Shown piece after piece: positions 1 to 7,783 of a stretch of 36,617 bases of DNA. How positions within the stretch are numbered: position 1 is the stretch's first letter; each line of letters begins with the position of its first letter. Source of the DNA: a virus; the IMG/VR virus record IMGVR_UViG_3300042896_001104, positions 1 to 36,617 of that record, one strand, 5' to 3'. Made by a program: the position numbers and the translations under genes. A model generated the notes under the pieces. The model ran no database searches and was not told the origin of the DNA. It saw only the letters and a program-made list of their open reading frames with translations.

Positions 1-234
1 CCTGTTAGTTCTTTTAATGAAATTTGTTAAGGCATCATCTTTTAATTTATATGCAAATCTTTTTTTACCTGTAGAAGAGACCCATTTTTCTTTAGAACCT
101 AATTTAATCACATATCCTTTTGGGGTATTTCTAATTATTTTAAATTCTCTTAGGATAATTTCTACATTGTTTTCATTTTCCCATCCTCTCAATTCTTCAT
201 GGTAGCATACTTTTTCATATCTATATATTTCCAT
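1..234 (-). CDS. Hypothetical phage protein, partial (C-terminus off the left edge)
   Basis: An ATG at 234 on the minus strand opens a frame without stops to the window edge, 78 visible codons beginning MEIYRYEKVC. It starts two bases after the stop of the annealing-protein gene and continues the same leftward operon, so it is very likely real. The visible part is rich in charged and aromatic residues (RGWENE, KEKWVSSTGKKRFAYKL) with no motif I recognise. Its position next to an ssDNA-annealing protein suggests a role in early DNA metabolism, but that is only context. Confidence 0.6.
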   Translation of the reverse strand, partial: MEIYRYEKVCYHEELRGWENENNVEIILREFKIIRNTPKGYVIKLGSKEKWVSSTGKKRFAYKLKDDALTNFIKRTNR

Positions 235-236
235 AT

Positions 237-989
237 CTACTCAGTGATTTGAATGTTTTCTAAATAGGTTTTGATTCTTGGGTAAGCTTTTATTTGCTTC
301 TTTTCGATTACGGATTTTACGTCGTCGAAGTCGTTGGCCGGAATTAAGTCTTTTTTCAATTCGAATAAGTCAGACATTGCTTTGTGATTGTCCTGTGTTT
401 TTTCCATAACTCCTTTATTGAAAACTACTACGCTATCAATCTCTTCATCACGATTAAGATTGGCGCCAAACATTTTTCCGAGTTTTTTTGCTGCATTTTT
501 AACGGCTCGACTATAAGCGATACCTACTCCAAGTTCAAGAGCATTTGCTTTCATTGTGAAGTTGAATTGGTCTATTTTAGATCCTGAATCTTGCTGTAAT
601 GCCTTGGCTCCAATACCATCAATCTTTCTCATTTCCTGCGAAATAGGACATTTGTATGATAAAGTAGTTATGACAATAAAACTATTCAAGTCCCTAAAAG
701 AATTTTTTATTTCGAAGTCAATTTGGCGAAAGAAAATTTGACGTAATGCTTCTTCGACAACTTCGATTGGCACATACTCAAAGTCTTGTGCGTTTCCCGC
801 ATTAAGTCCTTTTTTCTGCATCTCGTCCTTCATTTTCTTAACCTTGATAGGTTCTTGACGAAGGGCTAAATTTAAAATTTGAACTTTTTTAGAAAGGGTT
901 TCAGCGCTTTCTATTTTTGATAAGAAAGCTAATCCGTCAAAAACGGCCACGTCACTTATACTTTGTATTACTGCTATTTCTTCTGACAT
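237..989 (-). CDS. Rad52/Sak-family-like ssDNA annealing protein
   Basis: The 250-residue product resembles phage single-strand annealing proteins of the Rad52/Rad22 (Sak) superfamily. The visible core is residues 74-120 (IEVVEEALRQIFFRQIDFEI, then a beta-rich stretch), followed by KIDGIGAKA near 122-130 and a helix AYSRAVKNAAKKLGKMFG near 158-175. That last pattern, an Ala/Lys helix ending in LG.xFG and then LN, is characteristic of Rad52-like annealing proteins. Such proteins coat ssDNA and anneal complementary strands during phage recombination. The neighbouring DUF1351-like protein fits a recombination cassette. RecT or Erf are the alternatives; the fold assignment rests on motif resemblance only. 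Confidence 0.65.
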   Translation of the reverse strand: MSEEIAVIQSISDVAVFDGLAFLSKIESAETLSKKVQILNLALRQEPIKVKKMKDEMQKKGLNAGNAQDFEYVPIEVVEEALRQIFFRQIDFEIKNSFRDLNSFIVITTLSYKCPISQEMRKIDGIGAKALQQDSGSKIDQFNFTMKANALELGVGIAYSRAVKNAAKKLGKMFGANLNRDEEIDSVVVFNKGVMEKTQDNHKAMSDLFELKKDLIPANDFDDVKSVIEKKQIKAYPRIKTYLENIQITE

Positions 990-992
990 AGT

Positions 993-1247
993 TTATTTGT
1001 TTTCTTCGTTTAGTTCACGTTGTTTTAGCATTGCATCGGCTATTTCATAACATTTTTTAGCAGAATCATTACTTGATTCATAACCTCCAAAAGAGCCATC
1101 AGTTCTTGAAATCATTCCTTCCATTGCTGAATTAGCAAAATAGTCTCTTAAAGTCATTCCGTTTTGTCCTGTTATTATAACTCCATGTTCATTTACTATT
1201 GTATTAGGAAATGCGATTGGATTATTTGGTTTTTTAGTTTCGGGCAT
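993..1247 (-). CDS. Conserved phage hypothetical protein (MTLRDYFA-type)
   Basis: 84 residues. The conserved-looking block GQNGMTLRDYFANSAMEGM (residues 27-45), followed by an Ala/Lys helix SAKKCYEIADAMLKQRE, matches a small hypothetical family common in prophages of several phyla, always among early genes. No catalytic motif or membrane segment is visible. It lies three bases from the downstream annealing-protein gene and two from the upstream NA37 gene, so it is co-transcribed with them. Function unknown. Confidence 0.7.
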   Translation of the reverse strand: MPETKKPNNPIAFPNTIVNEHGVIITGQNGMTLRDYFANSAMEGMISRTDGSFGGYESSNDSAKKCYEIADAMLKQRELNEENK

Positions 1248-1249
1248 GA

Positions 1250-2305
1250 TTATTTATTTTCTTTATTAAAATAAACTAAGTAGTAGTACATCTGTTTTTC
1301 TTCGTCCCATCCTTTTTCCAGGAACTTTTCGGCGCTTTCCGGATTTACAAAATCAAGTTTTATAGTGATGTTTGTATCTAAATTGATCACGTTTTTGTAC
1401 TTTTTTCTTGCGTCAGAAACGGCGGAATTCGAGATAGGAAAACTCGAAACATCTTCGATTGAATACTTCTCTCCTTTGTCGGCTTTAAAACTTTTGAATT
1501 CAGAGATTAGGTCGGGGTTATCCAATACTTCGTTTAAGAATGTAGTTTCTTCAAATTGGTCATTTTTAGCGAAGTGATTCATGGCCCGATTCATAAACAT
1601 TACTTCTTCTTTTTTGTCTTCCGCCGGAGCCACAACTTCTTTGGCAAAATCTTGAGCGAATTTCAAGTACTTTTTGGTTAGGAAGTTTTCGTCATGAAAC
1701 ACATCTAAGCCAAGAAAATGCTCCAACCAATATCGAGAGTCGTAGCGATTAGAGTCAACGGTCAAAACTTTGTATCCCTCTTCTTTTTTGTAGTTAAAAA
1801 TCAAAGCTCCTTTATCTAATTTATCAAGGGAGATTCCTTGCTTTAGAATCATATCTAAGTGACTTCCGTTTTCATCTAATTCTAAGAAATCTGCTTTAAT
1901 CTCAGATTTGAAAATTCCAATTGCATCCACAACTTCATTGTCTATGGAAACATTTTTGAGGTAAGCGATGTAAACCTCTCCATTCTTGATGTGCGGGTGG
2001 TTTGATTGCTCGAAAAGGTGTTTTGTAATCAGTTTTGAAACTCCGTGAGACATTTCTGGATGTTTGAAAATATCCGAAGCGTAATTAAATATATCGTTGT
2101 ATTCAAAGTCAACTTCATGAGCGAATTGAAAGTAGTTTTCTTCCTTTTCACGGAATGGTTTTAAGAAAAACTCCTTAATCAATGGAGTAATCTCATCATT
2201 CAAACGATACGGTTCATCTGATAAGAATATTGATTCGTTACGGCTTTTGTTCCCTACTCGGTGAAGGGAAAGAGATTCTATTTGAGCGTTATATAAATTA
2301 ATCAT
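1250..2305 (-). CDS. NA37/NdpA-like nucleoid-associated protein
   Basis: 351 residues resembling the 37-kDa nucleoid-associated family (PF04245). The order of features fits: an N-terminal block ending in EFFLKPF, a middle beta region with YIAYLKNVSIDNEVVDAIGI near residues 110-130 and FLELDENGSHLDMILKQG, then a C-terminal alpha domain with SISNSAVSDARKKYKN-like helices. Known members bind DNA and are usually chromosomal, but copies occur in Bacteroidota phages. The ATG overlaps the upstream stop by four bases (ATGA), indicating coupled translation. A role in compacting phage DNA or modulating host DNA is inference. Confidence 0.6.
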   Translation of the reverse strand: MINLYNAQIESLSLHRVGNKSRNESIFLSDEPYRLNDEITPLIKEFFLKPFREKEENYFQFAHEVDFEYNDIFNYASDIFKHPEMSHGVSKLITKHLFEQSNHPHIKNGEVYIAYLKNVSIDNEVVDAIGIFKSEIKADFLELDENGSHLDMILKQGISLDKLDKGALIFNYKKEEGYKVLTVDSNRYDSRYWLEHFLGLDVFHDENFLTKKYLKFAQDFAKEVVAPAEDKKEEVMFMNRAMNHFAKNDQFEETTFLNEVLDNPDLISEFKSFKADKGEKYSIEDVSSFPISNSAVSDARKKYKNVINLDTNITIKLDFVNPESAEKFLEKGWDEEKQMYYYLVYFNKENK

Positions 2306-2547
2306 AGTTTATTGTTTTTTAGTTGTTTTAAAAGTTTATGAATACCTCTGTCTGCTATTAATCCTTTTCCTTGAAACCAACCAGTGTAAGGAAATAACTT
2401 AATTACACTTTCTTTGTAGGTAAAATTTATTTCTATGAATTGACTTTCATTAGAAACTATCGTAGGGTTTAAACCTATTTTAGTTAATCTACCGATGGCG
2501 TAATCTGACCTTTCTTTGTCTATAGTTTTCGGACCTTCTTGCGCCAT
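2302..2547 (-). CDS. Conserved phage hypothetical protein
   Basis: 81 residues with the distinctive C-terminal block KLFPYTGWFQGKGLIADRG followed by HKLLKQLK (residues 50-78). Similar short proteins, with a Phe-rich strand, GK and RGI..LLKQL, recur in Bacteroidota prophages beside recombination genes. No catalytic residues are evident. It overlaps the NA37 gene by four bases and starts two bases after the coiled-coil gene's stop. Function unknown. Confidence 0.65.
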   Translation of the reverse strand: MAQEGPKTIDKERSDYAIGRLTKIGLNPTIVSNESQFIEINFTYKESVIKLFPYTGWFQGKGLIADRGIHKLLKQLKNNKL

Positions 2548-2549
2548 AA

Positions 2550-3692
2550 TTAAGATTGGATTTTAGTAGGTACGTTGTAGTTGCTTTTTAGCCATTTTGA
2601 ATATGATTTTTCGCCGGAATTCTTGAAATCTATTTCGATAGAATCCCAAGTAATTTCTTTTGGTAAATCATAACAAACGTTTGCTGTCGGTATTTCAGGA
2701 GCCAAAATTTCAGCAACTTCTACTTTTTCAGGTTGTGGAGTTTCTGAGGTAGAATACCCATCAGCAATAACAGCAGGTTCAGGTAAAGGAGTTTCGGTAA
2801 CTTTTATAGCGTTCAATTCAGCTAATCTATCCGCTTCCTCTTTCTCTTTCTTGTTAGAATCCAATTTAGCTTGGGCTTCGGCTATTTCCTTAGACTTTCT
2901 TTCATTTTCCTGACTGATTCTTAGATTTTCTTCGGCAATCTTTTTTTGTTCAGCTTCTAATTCGTCTTGAATTCTTTTATTTTCGGCTAAAATTGCTTTT
3001 TGATTTGCTTCAAATTCTGCTTTTTCCTTAGCGAATTTTATTGCTTCTTCTTCCAATCTCAACTTTTCTAAACGTGCATTTTCAGCGTTTGTAAGCGAAG
3101 ATGTTTTATCTGAAAGGTATTGTGTAAGTTCTTCGATTTTATTCGGAAACAAAGCCTCAAATTCCTGTAAAATAGTAGTATCGTAAGTTGTGTATGACTC
3201 AAGGAAATCGGCAGAAACTTTTTCAATAGAATCGAAGCTCATAATATTAAAAGCGATTTTCCATTCGGCAACGTAATCGTCAAGTTCTTTCTTGATATTT
3301 TCGATGCGTTGTTGTTCTAAACGTGCTTTCTCTTGGCGTTTTGCTTCAATCTCTGCTTCATAAATAGTAATAGGGTCTTGACGGATTCCTTCTTCTTTTT
3401 TTACATCAGAAACTAATAATTCGTATTCACCATCTACAACATCTAAAATGTTCTTTTTGATTTTACGTTTAACATCTGCTTGTTCTTTTTCAAGTCCAGT
3501 ACGTAGAGTTTTAACGGCTGTACGGCTTTTTTTTGCTAATTCATAAGTTGAATTATCAATAATTTCTACGATTGGATTTAATGCGATAACAGAGCCAATC
3601 TCTTCTTTTTTTGCCTGAAATTCCGGCAATTGCGCAATAGAGAATTTCTCTAAATTGAATACTTGTACTTCTTCGTTTACTTTTGGTGGCAT
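2550..3692 (-). CDS. DUF1351-like coiled-coil phage protein
   Basis: 380 residues. The N-terminal 100 residues (NLEKFSIAQLPEFQAKKEEI, then TYELAKKSRTAVKTLRTGLE) resemble the DUF1351 family found next to phage annealing or recombination proteins. Residues about 110-145 and 205-290 are strongly heptad-rich Glu/Lys/Ala helices (for example RLEKLRLEEEAIKFAKEKAE) and should form long coiled coils. A Pro-rich linker (about 295-335) precedes a short C-terminal domain containing ITWDSIEIDFKNSGEKSYSK. It probably acts as a scaffold or loader with the annealing protein two genes on; this is inferred from context. Confidence 0.6.
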   Translation of the reverse strand: MPPKVNEEVQVFNLEKFSIAQLPEFQAKKEEIGSVIALNPIVEIIDNSTYELAKKSRTAVKTLRTGLEKEQADVKRKIKKNILDVVDGEYELLVSDVKKEEGIRQDPITIYEAEIEAKRQEKARLEQQRIENIKKELDDYVAEWKIAFNIMSFDSIEKVSADFLESYTTYDTTILQEFEALFPNKIEELTQYLSDKTSSLTNAENARLEKLRLEEEAIKFAKEKAEFEANQKAILAENKRIQDELEAEQKKIAEENLRISQENERKSKEIAEAQAKLDSNKKEKEEADRLAELNAIKVTETPLPEPAVIADGYSTSETPQPEKVEVAEILAPEIPTANVCYDLPKEITWDSIEIDFKNSGEKSYSKWLKSNYNVPTKIQS

Positions 3693-3705
3693 AATTTAAT
3701 TTGAT

Positions 3706-3978
3706 TTAAGATTTTGTATTAATTGAATTGTATTTTTCGATGGCTAAATCTCTGTGATTCTCTGAAAGAACATGAGATTTATAGGTGTAGGAGTTTCCAA
3801 ACTTATTAACTTCGGTTAAGCATAAATGACACATCGGAATGTTATCGTCATTTACTAACTCACTAATTCGAGTTCTGAATCCGGACAACCATGGAAAGTC
3901 TTTAATAGAAACACATCCTTTTTCAATAAGAGTATGAAGTATTTCTGCCTTGTTTGTTTTGGGAATTGATAAATTCAT
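3706..3978 (-). CDS. Small winged-helix-like phage protein
   Basis: 90 residues. The N-terminus KAEILHTLIEKGCVSIKDFP followed by RTRISEL looks like a winged-helix/HTH segment (residues 10-45). A CxxC pair (MCHLCL) and a further His (NHRD) could bind a metal. It belongs to the early leftward operon. A DNA-binding role is plausible but not shown. Confidence 0.55.
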   Translation of the reverse strand: MNLSIPKTNKAEILHTLIEKGCVSIKDFPWLSGFRTRISELVNDDNIPMCHLCLTEVNKFGNSYTYKSHVLSENHRDLAIEKYNSINTKS

Positions 3979-3990
3979 AGTTAATAGTTT

Positions 3991-4173
3991 TTATCGCTTT
4001 CTTAATGCTTTATTCGTCTTATACTCTTGCATGTTTTTAAGAGTCTGCTCTACTACGGATAGTTTCTTCGGTTTTTTAGATTTTGGAACAATCAACTGTT
4101 TTGGCTGGAGTTGCTCAAAAATCGATTTTAGAACCTCTACCTGTTGTTCGTTAAGATAAATTGGATATTCCAT
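3991..4173 (-). CDS. Small basic hypothetical protein
   Basis: 60 residues, Lys-rich (QLIVPKSKKPKKLSVVEQTL), hydrophilic, no membrane segment. It sits 12 bases upstream of the winged-helix gene and two bases from the next upstream gene, so it is in frame with the operon's close packing. No family recognised. Confidence 0.5.
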   Translation of the reverse strand: MEYPIYLNEQQVEVLKSIFEQLQPKQLIVPKSKKPKKLSVVEQTLKNMQEYKTNKALRKR

Positions 4174-4175
4174 TT

Positions 4176-4394
4176 CTAATTATTAAGAATCCAATCTTGT
4201 CCATCCAAATGACCACATTCTAAAACTCTACAAAAGAGATTTTTTCCTTCGTCGTCTTTTATCAAAAACGATCCGTCTACAAAAACTTTTTTAACGGTAT
4301 AAAGTTTGTTAGGTGTCAAATATTCACTTTCTATTTCAGGAGTTTTTACACTATCTCCTTTTCTAAGGTTGGGGGCGAGTGAACTTTTATTCAT
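4176..4394 (-). CDS. Small beta-rich hypothetical protein
   Basis: I start this gene at the ATG at 4394 (MNKSSLAPNLRKGDSVKTPE), which overlaps the stop of the HTH gene by eight bases; an in-frame ATG 39 bases earlier would bury the N-terminus deep in the HTH gene. The 72-residue product (YLTPNKLYTVKKVFVDGSFL, then IKDDEGKNLFCRVLECGHLD) looks like a small SH3-type beta barrel. Similar proteins are frequent in flavobacterial phage early operons. Function unknown. Confidence 0.55.
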   Translation of the reverse strand: MNKSSLAPNLRKGDSVKTPEIESEYLTPNKLYTVKKVFVDGSFLIKDDEGKNLFCRVLECGHLDGQDWILNN

Positions 4395-4593
4395 TTTGTG
4401 AAAAAATTTCATTTTCAGGGACACCTGAAACATCCGATAAAAGTTTTAAGTAACCTACTTTGGTTAGCTCATTTGCGTCAGGTTTATCCAACCATCGGCA
4501 GATTGTGAAGTACGAAACCTGCAATTTAAAGCCTAATTCTTGCCTTAGCAGGGATTTTTTCATTTTTTTTGAAAATTCTGGTGTAAATGTCAT
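4387..4593 (-). CDS. Cro-like HTH regulator heading the early operon
   Basis: 68 residues with a helix-turn-helix-like segment LRQELGFKLQVSYFTICRWL (residues 16-35). The gene is first in the leftward operon and divergent from the repressor-like gene at 4733, across a 139-base region carrying a promoter and GTGAAA/TTTCAC half-sites. That arrangement is the classical cro/cI layout. Whether it represses lysogeny or activates the early operon cannot be told from sequence. Confidence 0.6.
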   Translation of the reverse strand: MTFTPEFSKKMKKSLLRQELGFKLQVSYFTICRWLDKPDANELTKVGYLKLLSDVSGVPENEIFSQNE

Positions 4594-4732
4594 ATTTATT
4601 AATTAAATTTGATTAAGCAAATGTTATATATGTGAAATGTCTCATCAAAAATAATATGTAATTTTTTGTTATGCAAATAAATATGAAACTATTTCACATT
4701 TAAAATAACTAATAAATTGTAAACAATTGGCT
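4594..4732. promoter_or_regulatory. Divergent early control region (genetic-switch candidate)
   Basis: For the minus strand, TTTG (4674-4677) and TATTTTTG (4646-4653) are 20 bases apart, a good match to the Bacteroidota -33/-7 promoter, giving a start near 4640. TGTGAAAT (4631-4638) overlaps that start and ATTTCACATT (4690-4699) lies upstream. These half-sites recur in other control regions of the window and are candidate repressor operators. The plus-strand promoter for the repressor is less clear. Confidence 0.55.
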
Positions 4733-5113
4733 ATGAAAGCGTTAGATATAATTAAAATCAGAAAAAATTTAAAACTTACTCAGGATGAGTTTGGTAAATT
4801 ACTGGGTGTAGATAAAAGAACTATAATTAATTATGAGCAAGGAAGTACAATTCCGGTTTCAAAAGTTAAACTTATAGAACTAATGATTTCTAATGGACTT
4901 TTAGATCCGGTTGAAGATAATAGTAAAAGTAAACCAACCGTTAAAATAGAAGAACCGGTTGATAATGAGCAAAACTTATTATCCGAAATAGAAATTTTAA
5001 AGGACCATATAAAAACCCTGAAAGATTTAATTGACGAAAAAAATAAACTTGCAGAAATGTATCGAAATGAGAATAACTTATTGAGAGAAAAGCTTGAATC
5101 AAAAGGAGAATAA
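4733..5113 (+). CDS. XRE-family repressor-like protein with coiled-coil tail
   Basis: 126 residues from ATG 4733 (an in-frame TTG lies six bases earlier). An N-terminal XRE helix-turn-helix is clear: IKIRKNLKLTQDEFGKLLGV then DKRTIINYEQG (residues 6-37). A linker and a heptad-rich C-terminus (LLSEIEILKDHIKTLKDLID) should form a coiled coil for oligomerisation. No LexA-type peptidase domain is present, so induction would not be by self-cleavage. It is divergent from the Cro-like gene and upstream of the integrase, which fits a lysogeny regulator. Confidence 0.7.
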   Translation: MKALDIIKIRKNLKLTQDEFGKLLGVDKRTIINYEQGSTIPVSKVKLIELMISNGLLDPVEDNSKSKPTVKIEEPVDNEQNLLSEIEILKDHIKTLKDLIDEKNKLAEMYRNENNLLREKLESKGE

Positions 5114-5122
5114 GTATAGTTT

Positions 5123-5143
5123 TTTTTACACAATTTTTACACA
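5123..5143. repeat. Tandem TTTTTACACA pair, left
   Basis: Two copies of TTTTTACACA (5123-5132, 5134-5143) separated by A. Identical to the pair at 5303-5323 except for the spacer base. Confidence 0.7.
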
Positions 5144-5302
5144 GAACATTCAAAAAAACACTTAAAATAGCTAATATGTATAACATACAACTTTTGACAT
5201 CAAAGGGATTAGTTTTATTATAAAAAAACATCAAAAATATGTTATTCGAAGATTTACTTAATAGTGCTATATAAATAAGGGCTTAACAAGGATTTTTATT
5301 AT

Positions 5303-5323
5303 TTTTTACACAGTTTTTACACA
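5303..5323. repeat. Tandem TTTTTACACA pair, right
   Basis: Two copies of TTTTTACACA (5303-5312, 5314-5323) separated by G, ending one base before the integrase ATG. Could serve as integrase arm sites and also autoregulate the integrase gene. Confidence 0.7.
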
Positions 5324-5324
5324 A

Positions 5325-6491
5325 ATGAAAAATAAATTTACAATTCCAAAACTAAACAAAAGTTCTAAGTATTGGTATGTTCATTACAGATATGAAGGAG
5401 TTCAATTTAGAGAAACTTACGGTCTAAATAAAATCGAAGATTTAAGTGTTAGAGAATTTGAATATGATAAAGTATGCAAGTCGTTACTTGTACAGTTAAA
5501 TAAAGGATGGAATCCAAATATTAAAGATAATCTTAACATGAGTACTGATATGTACTTTATAGAAGCATTAAGGTTTGCTTTGAATCATAAAAAATCTGAT
5601 ATAGGAAAAGCTACATACTGCTCATACAATGGAACTGTAAAGTTTTTAGAAATAGCTTCTGTAAATCTAAAAATAGATAAGCTAAAAATAATTGACTTAA
5701 AAAGAATGCACGTTAGAATGTTAATGGACGAGGCTAAAATAAATCGAAGTTGGTCCAATAAAGCATATAACACACATTTGCTGCATTTAAAAATACTTTT
5801 GTATGCTTTAATTAAATATGATGTATTAGAGTCTAATCCGGCCAGTAGAATTGATAATAAAAAAGTAGATAAAGAATCAGATTTCAATAAGCCGGCGACG
5901 GATAAAGACATAGAGATAATAAAAAAAACATTAATTGAAAAAGATTATAGATTTTATGTTTTTAGCATTACAGTATTTCACACCGGAATTCGTATGACAG
6001 CTTTGTTGCAAGTAAAAGTCGGAATGGTTGATCTAAATAATAATGAATTTCGATTACCAGGAAAAATAACCAAAAATGGTAAATCTATCACGGTTCCTAT
6101 AAATAAACATTTGAAAGAGTTTTTATTGAACATGGATATTGATAAAATGCCAAAAGATTATTATTTGTTTGGTAGTTTAAAAAGTCAAGGAAAAGGAAGA
6201 AAGGCAAAAGAGAATAAATTACTTCCTGATTTTTTACCAAGCAAGTTTCCTACTATTAGAAGAACTGCATCAATGAGGTGGAAAAAAATAGTTAAAGAAG
6301 AATTAGGAATAAAAATGAATCTATACGCTATGAAACATTACGGAGCCGATAAAAAAATACTTGCCGGCATGAGTATGGATAGTTTACGAGAGCTTTACGG
6401 ACACTCAAGCTATTTAATGACTGAAAAGTACGCCAAGATAATAAAAGAGGTTTACAGGAAAGACATTATGGAAAACTCTCCAGAATTTTAA
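5325..6491 (+). CDS. int: Tyrosine-family phage integrase
   Basis: 388 residues. An N-terminal arm-binding-like region (KSSKYWYVHYRYEGVQFRET) is followed by a SAM-like core-binding domain (about 75-170) and a catalytic domain with Arg223 in HTGIRMTALL, a Lys near 247-253, His338 in AMKHYGADKK, His360 in YGHSS and the nucleophile Tyr369 in TEKYAK. The usual HxxR box reads HYGA, so the second Arg is replaced, a variation seen in other Bacteroidota integrases. It follows the repressor and the paired TTTTTACACA sites and ends at a strong bidirectional terminator. Role: site-specific integration and excision. Confidence 0.88.
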   Translation: MKNKFTIPKLNKSSKYWYVHYRYEGVQFRETYGLNKIEDLSVREFEYDKVCKSLLVQLNKGWNPNIKDNLNMSTDMYFIEALRFALNHKKSDIGKATYCSYNGTVKFLEIASVNLKIDKLKIIDLKRMHVRMLMDEAKINRSWSNKAYNTHLLHLKILLYALIKYDVLESNPASRIDNKKVDKESDFNKPATDKDIEIIKKTLIEKDYRFYVFSITVFHTGIRMTALLQVKVGMVDLNNNEFRLPGKITKNGKSITVPINKHLKEFLLNMDIDKMPKDYYLFGSLKSQGKGRKAKENKLLPDFLPSKFPTIRRTASMRWKKIVKEELGIKMNLYAMKHYGADKKILAGMSMDSLRELYGHSSYLMTEKYAKIIKEVYRKDIMENSPEF

Positions 6492-6495
6492 ATAA

Positions 6496-6526
6496 AAAAA
6501 CCTCCCGATAAGAGAGGTTTTTGTTT
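6496..6526. terminator. Bidirectional intrinsic terminator
   Basis: AAAAACCTC (6496-6504) pairs with GAGGTTTTT (6514-6522) around a nine-base loop, with A and T tracts on the two sides. It separates the rightward integrase from the leftward DUF3127 gene and could stop transcription from both. Confidence 0.8.
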
Positions 6527-6531
6527 TTAAA

Positions 6532-6936
6532 CTAAAAAGGTAAATCGTCCGGTTCATCTTCAGGCGTTCCTCCGGATGGCTGAAACTCTTTAGGATTATT
6601 CTTCGTGTTATAATTTTCTACGGCACTTCCTCCTTGTGGAACCGGACTTTGTTGTGAAGTATCTTGTTTTGCTATCCTCCATCCTTGGATAGTATTAAAA
6701 TAAACAGTTTCACCTTGTGGATTTGTCCATTCTCTACCTCTTAAATTGATGTCAATTTTGACCGAATCTCCTAAGCCAAAATTATTCAACAAGTCACATT
6801 TGTCTTGAACAAACTGAACCAAAATATGTTGTGGATATTGTTCGTCTGTGGTGATTACTAGATCACGTTTTTTGAATCCTCCGGTTCCAACCTCTTTGGT
6901 TGTATCAATTAATTTAATTCTTCCTACTACTTCCAT
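6532..6936 (-). CDS. DUF3127 ssDNA-binding-like protein with SSB-type acidic tip
   Basis: 134 residues. Residues 1-90 (beta strands KKRDLVITTDEQYPQHILVQ, then GLGDSVKIDINLRGREW and YFNTIQGWRI) match the DUF3127 family, an OB-fold-like group common in Bacteroidota. The rest is a Pro/Gly/Asn-rich linker ending in EDEPDDLPF, closely resembling the acidic C-terminal tip of bacterial SSB that recruits partner proteins. It is the last gene after the cassette-array recombinase, ten bases downstream, so it is probably co-transcribed. ssDNA binding is inferred from the family and tip. Confidence 0.75.
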   Translation of the reverse strand: MEVVGRIKLIDTTKEVGTGGFKKRDLVITTDEQYPQHILVQFVQDKCDLLNNFGLGDSVKIDINLRGREWTNPQGETVYFNTIQGWRIAKQDTSQQSPVPQGGSAVENYNTKNNPKEFQPSGGTPEDEPDDLPF

Positions 6937-6946
6937 TTTTGTTTAT

Positions 6947-7783
6947 TTAATTTGTTAATATTATATTTTGTAAGGGTGATTGTATTTTGCTTATTAGGTT
7001 GTGCGAAATATGAGTATAAAGTAAAGTAGTTTTTACATTTGAATGACCTGCAAGTTTTTGTATCAAATTTATGTCTATTCCCGCTTCTACTAAATGCGTA
7101 AAGCAATTATGGCGCATTAAATGAGTATAAACTCGTTTGTTTATCCCTGCTTTTATAGCAAGTTGTTTCATTACTTGATTGACACTTGTGGACGAATATT
7201 GGTCTGAAAATTTACCTCCTAAAACATAAGTTTTTGTTTTATATTCAAAAAAATATTTTTCTAATAATGGAATTAAAGAACTATCAAGCATAACTTGACG
7301 GTCTTTATTTCCTTTTCCTCCAATGACATTAATAATCATTCGGCTGCGATCAATATTCGACCATTTTAGATTGATTAGCTCCGAAACTCGCAAACCACAA
7401 GAATAAAGTAAACTAAGAATTACTTTGTGTTTCAAATTTTCACAAACTGAAAACATTTTTTGAACTTCTTCGACGCTTAAAACTATTGGGAGTTTTCTTT
7501 CTGACTTTGGATATGGAATCTTCTGTATTTTAGAAGGCATACCAACTGTAATTTTATAGAAAGAATTTAAAGCGCAAAGCCTATGTTTTCTACTATTAAT
7601 TGTTTTCGCTTCTAACAACCATAACTTTATTTTTTCGTTGTCAATAGACTTTGGCTCAATTTCATTTCCAAAATTATTCAGAAAGCACCAAACTTGTGAT
7701 TTATAGTTTTTTCGAGTTGCTTCTGAATCGTAAACTAATTGAATGTCTATCGAATACTTATCGTACCATTTTCGAATGTCCAT
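6947..7783 (-). CDS. Xer-like tyrosine recombinase adjoining the cassette array
   Basis: 278 residues with the whole tyrosine-recombinase set: Arg132 (SCGLRVSEL), Lys157 (GGKGNKDR), His221-x-x-Arg224 (THLMRHN), His247 (AGHSNVKTT) and nucleophile Tyr256 (LLYTHIS). An N-terminal core-binding domain covers residues 1-90. The length and the C-terminal ISKIQSPL resemble XerC/D-type enzymes. The extra insertion typical of integron IntI integrases before the HxxR box is not seen. It is transcribed in the same direction as the cassettes and lies at their 3' end, an unusual layout. Role: probable recombinase of the attC-like sites, inferred from adjacency. Confidence 0.8.
   Translation of the reverse strand: MDIRKWYDKYSIDIQLVYDSEATRKNYKSQVWCFLNNFGNEIEPKSIDNEKIKLWLLEAKTINSRKHRLCALNSFYKITVGMPSKIQKIPYPKSERKLPIVLSVEEVQKMFSVCENLKHKVILSLLYSCGLRVSELINLKWSNIDRSRMIINVIGGKGNKDRQVMLDSSLIPLLEKYFFEYKTKTYVLGGKFSDQYSSTSVNQVMKQLAIKAGINKRVYTHLMRHNCFTHLVEAGIDINLIQKLAGHSNVKTTLLYTHISHNLISKIQSPLQNIILTN

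Larger units (their letters stand above)
5114..5324. other. Candidate attP / integrase arm-site region
   Basis: This 211-base gap between repressor and integrase is bounded by two pairs of the same 10-mer: TTTTTACACA at 5123-5132 and 5134-5143, and again at 5303-5312 and 5314-5323, the last ending one base before the integrase ATG. Each pair is a direct repeat with a one-base spacer. Paired direct repeats on both sides of a roughly 160-bp core are what arm-type integrase sites around a phage attachment core look like. They could instead be operators for the repressor. No core identity with a tRNA gene can be assigned from this window. Confidence 0.45.

Noticed and set aside
4831-5234. Two minus-strand ORFs overlapping the repressor gene and the spacer
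   Set aside because: Ser/Phe-rich shadows of the XRE gene, with no known motif; the plus-strand gene is clearly real.
6947-7783. Calling the recombinase an IntI integron integrase
   Set aside because: The insertion characteristic of IntI upstream of the HxxR box is absent and the length is nearer to XerC/D; named Xer-like instead.
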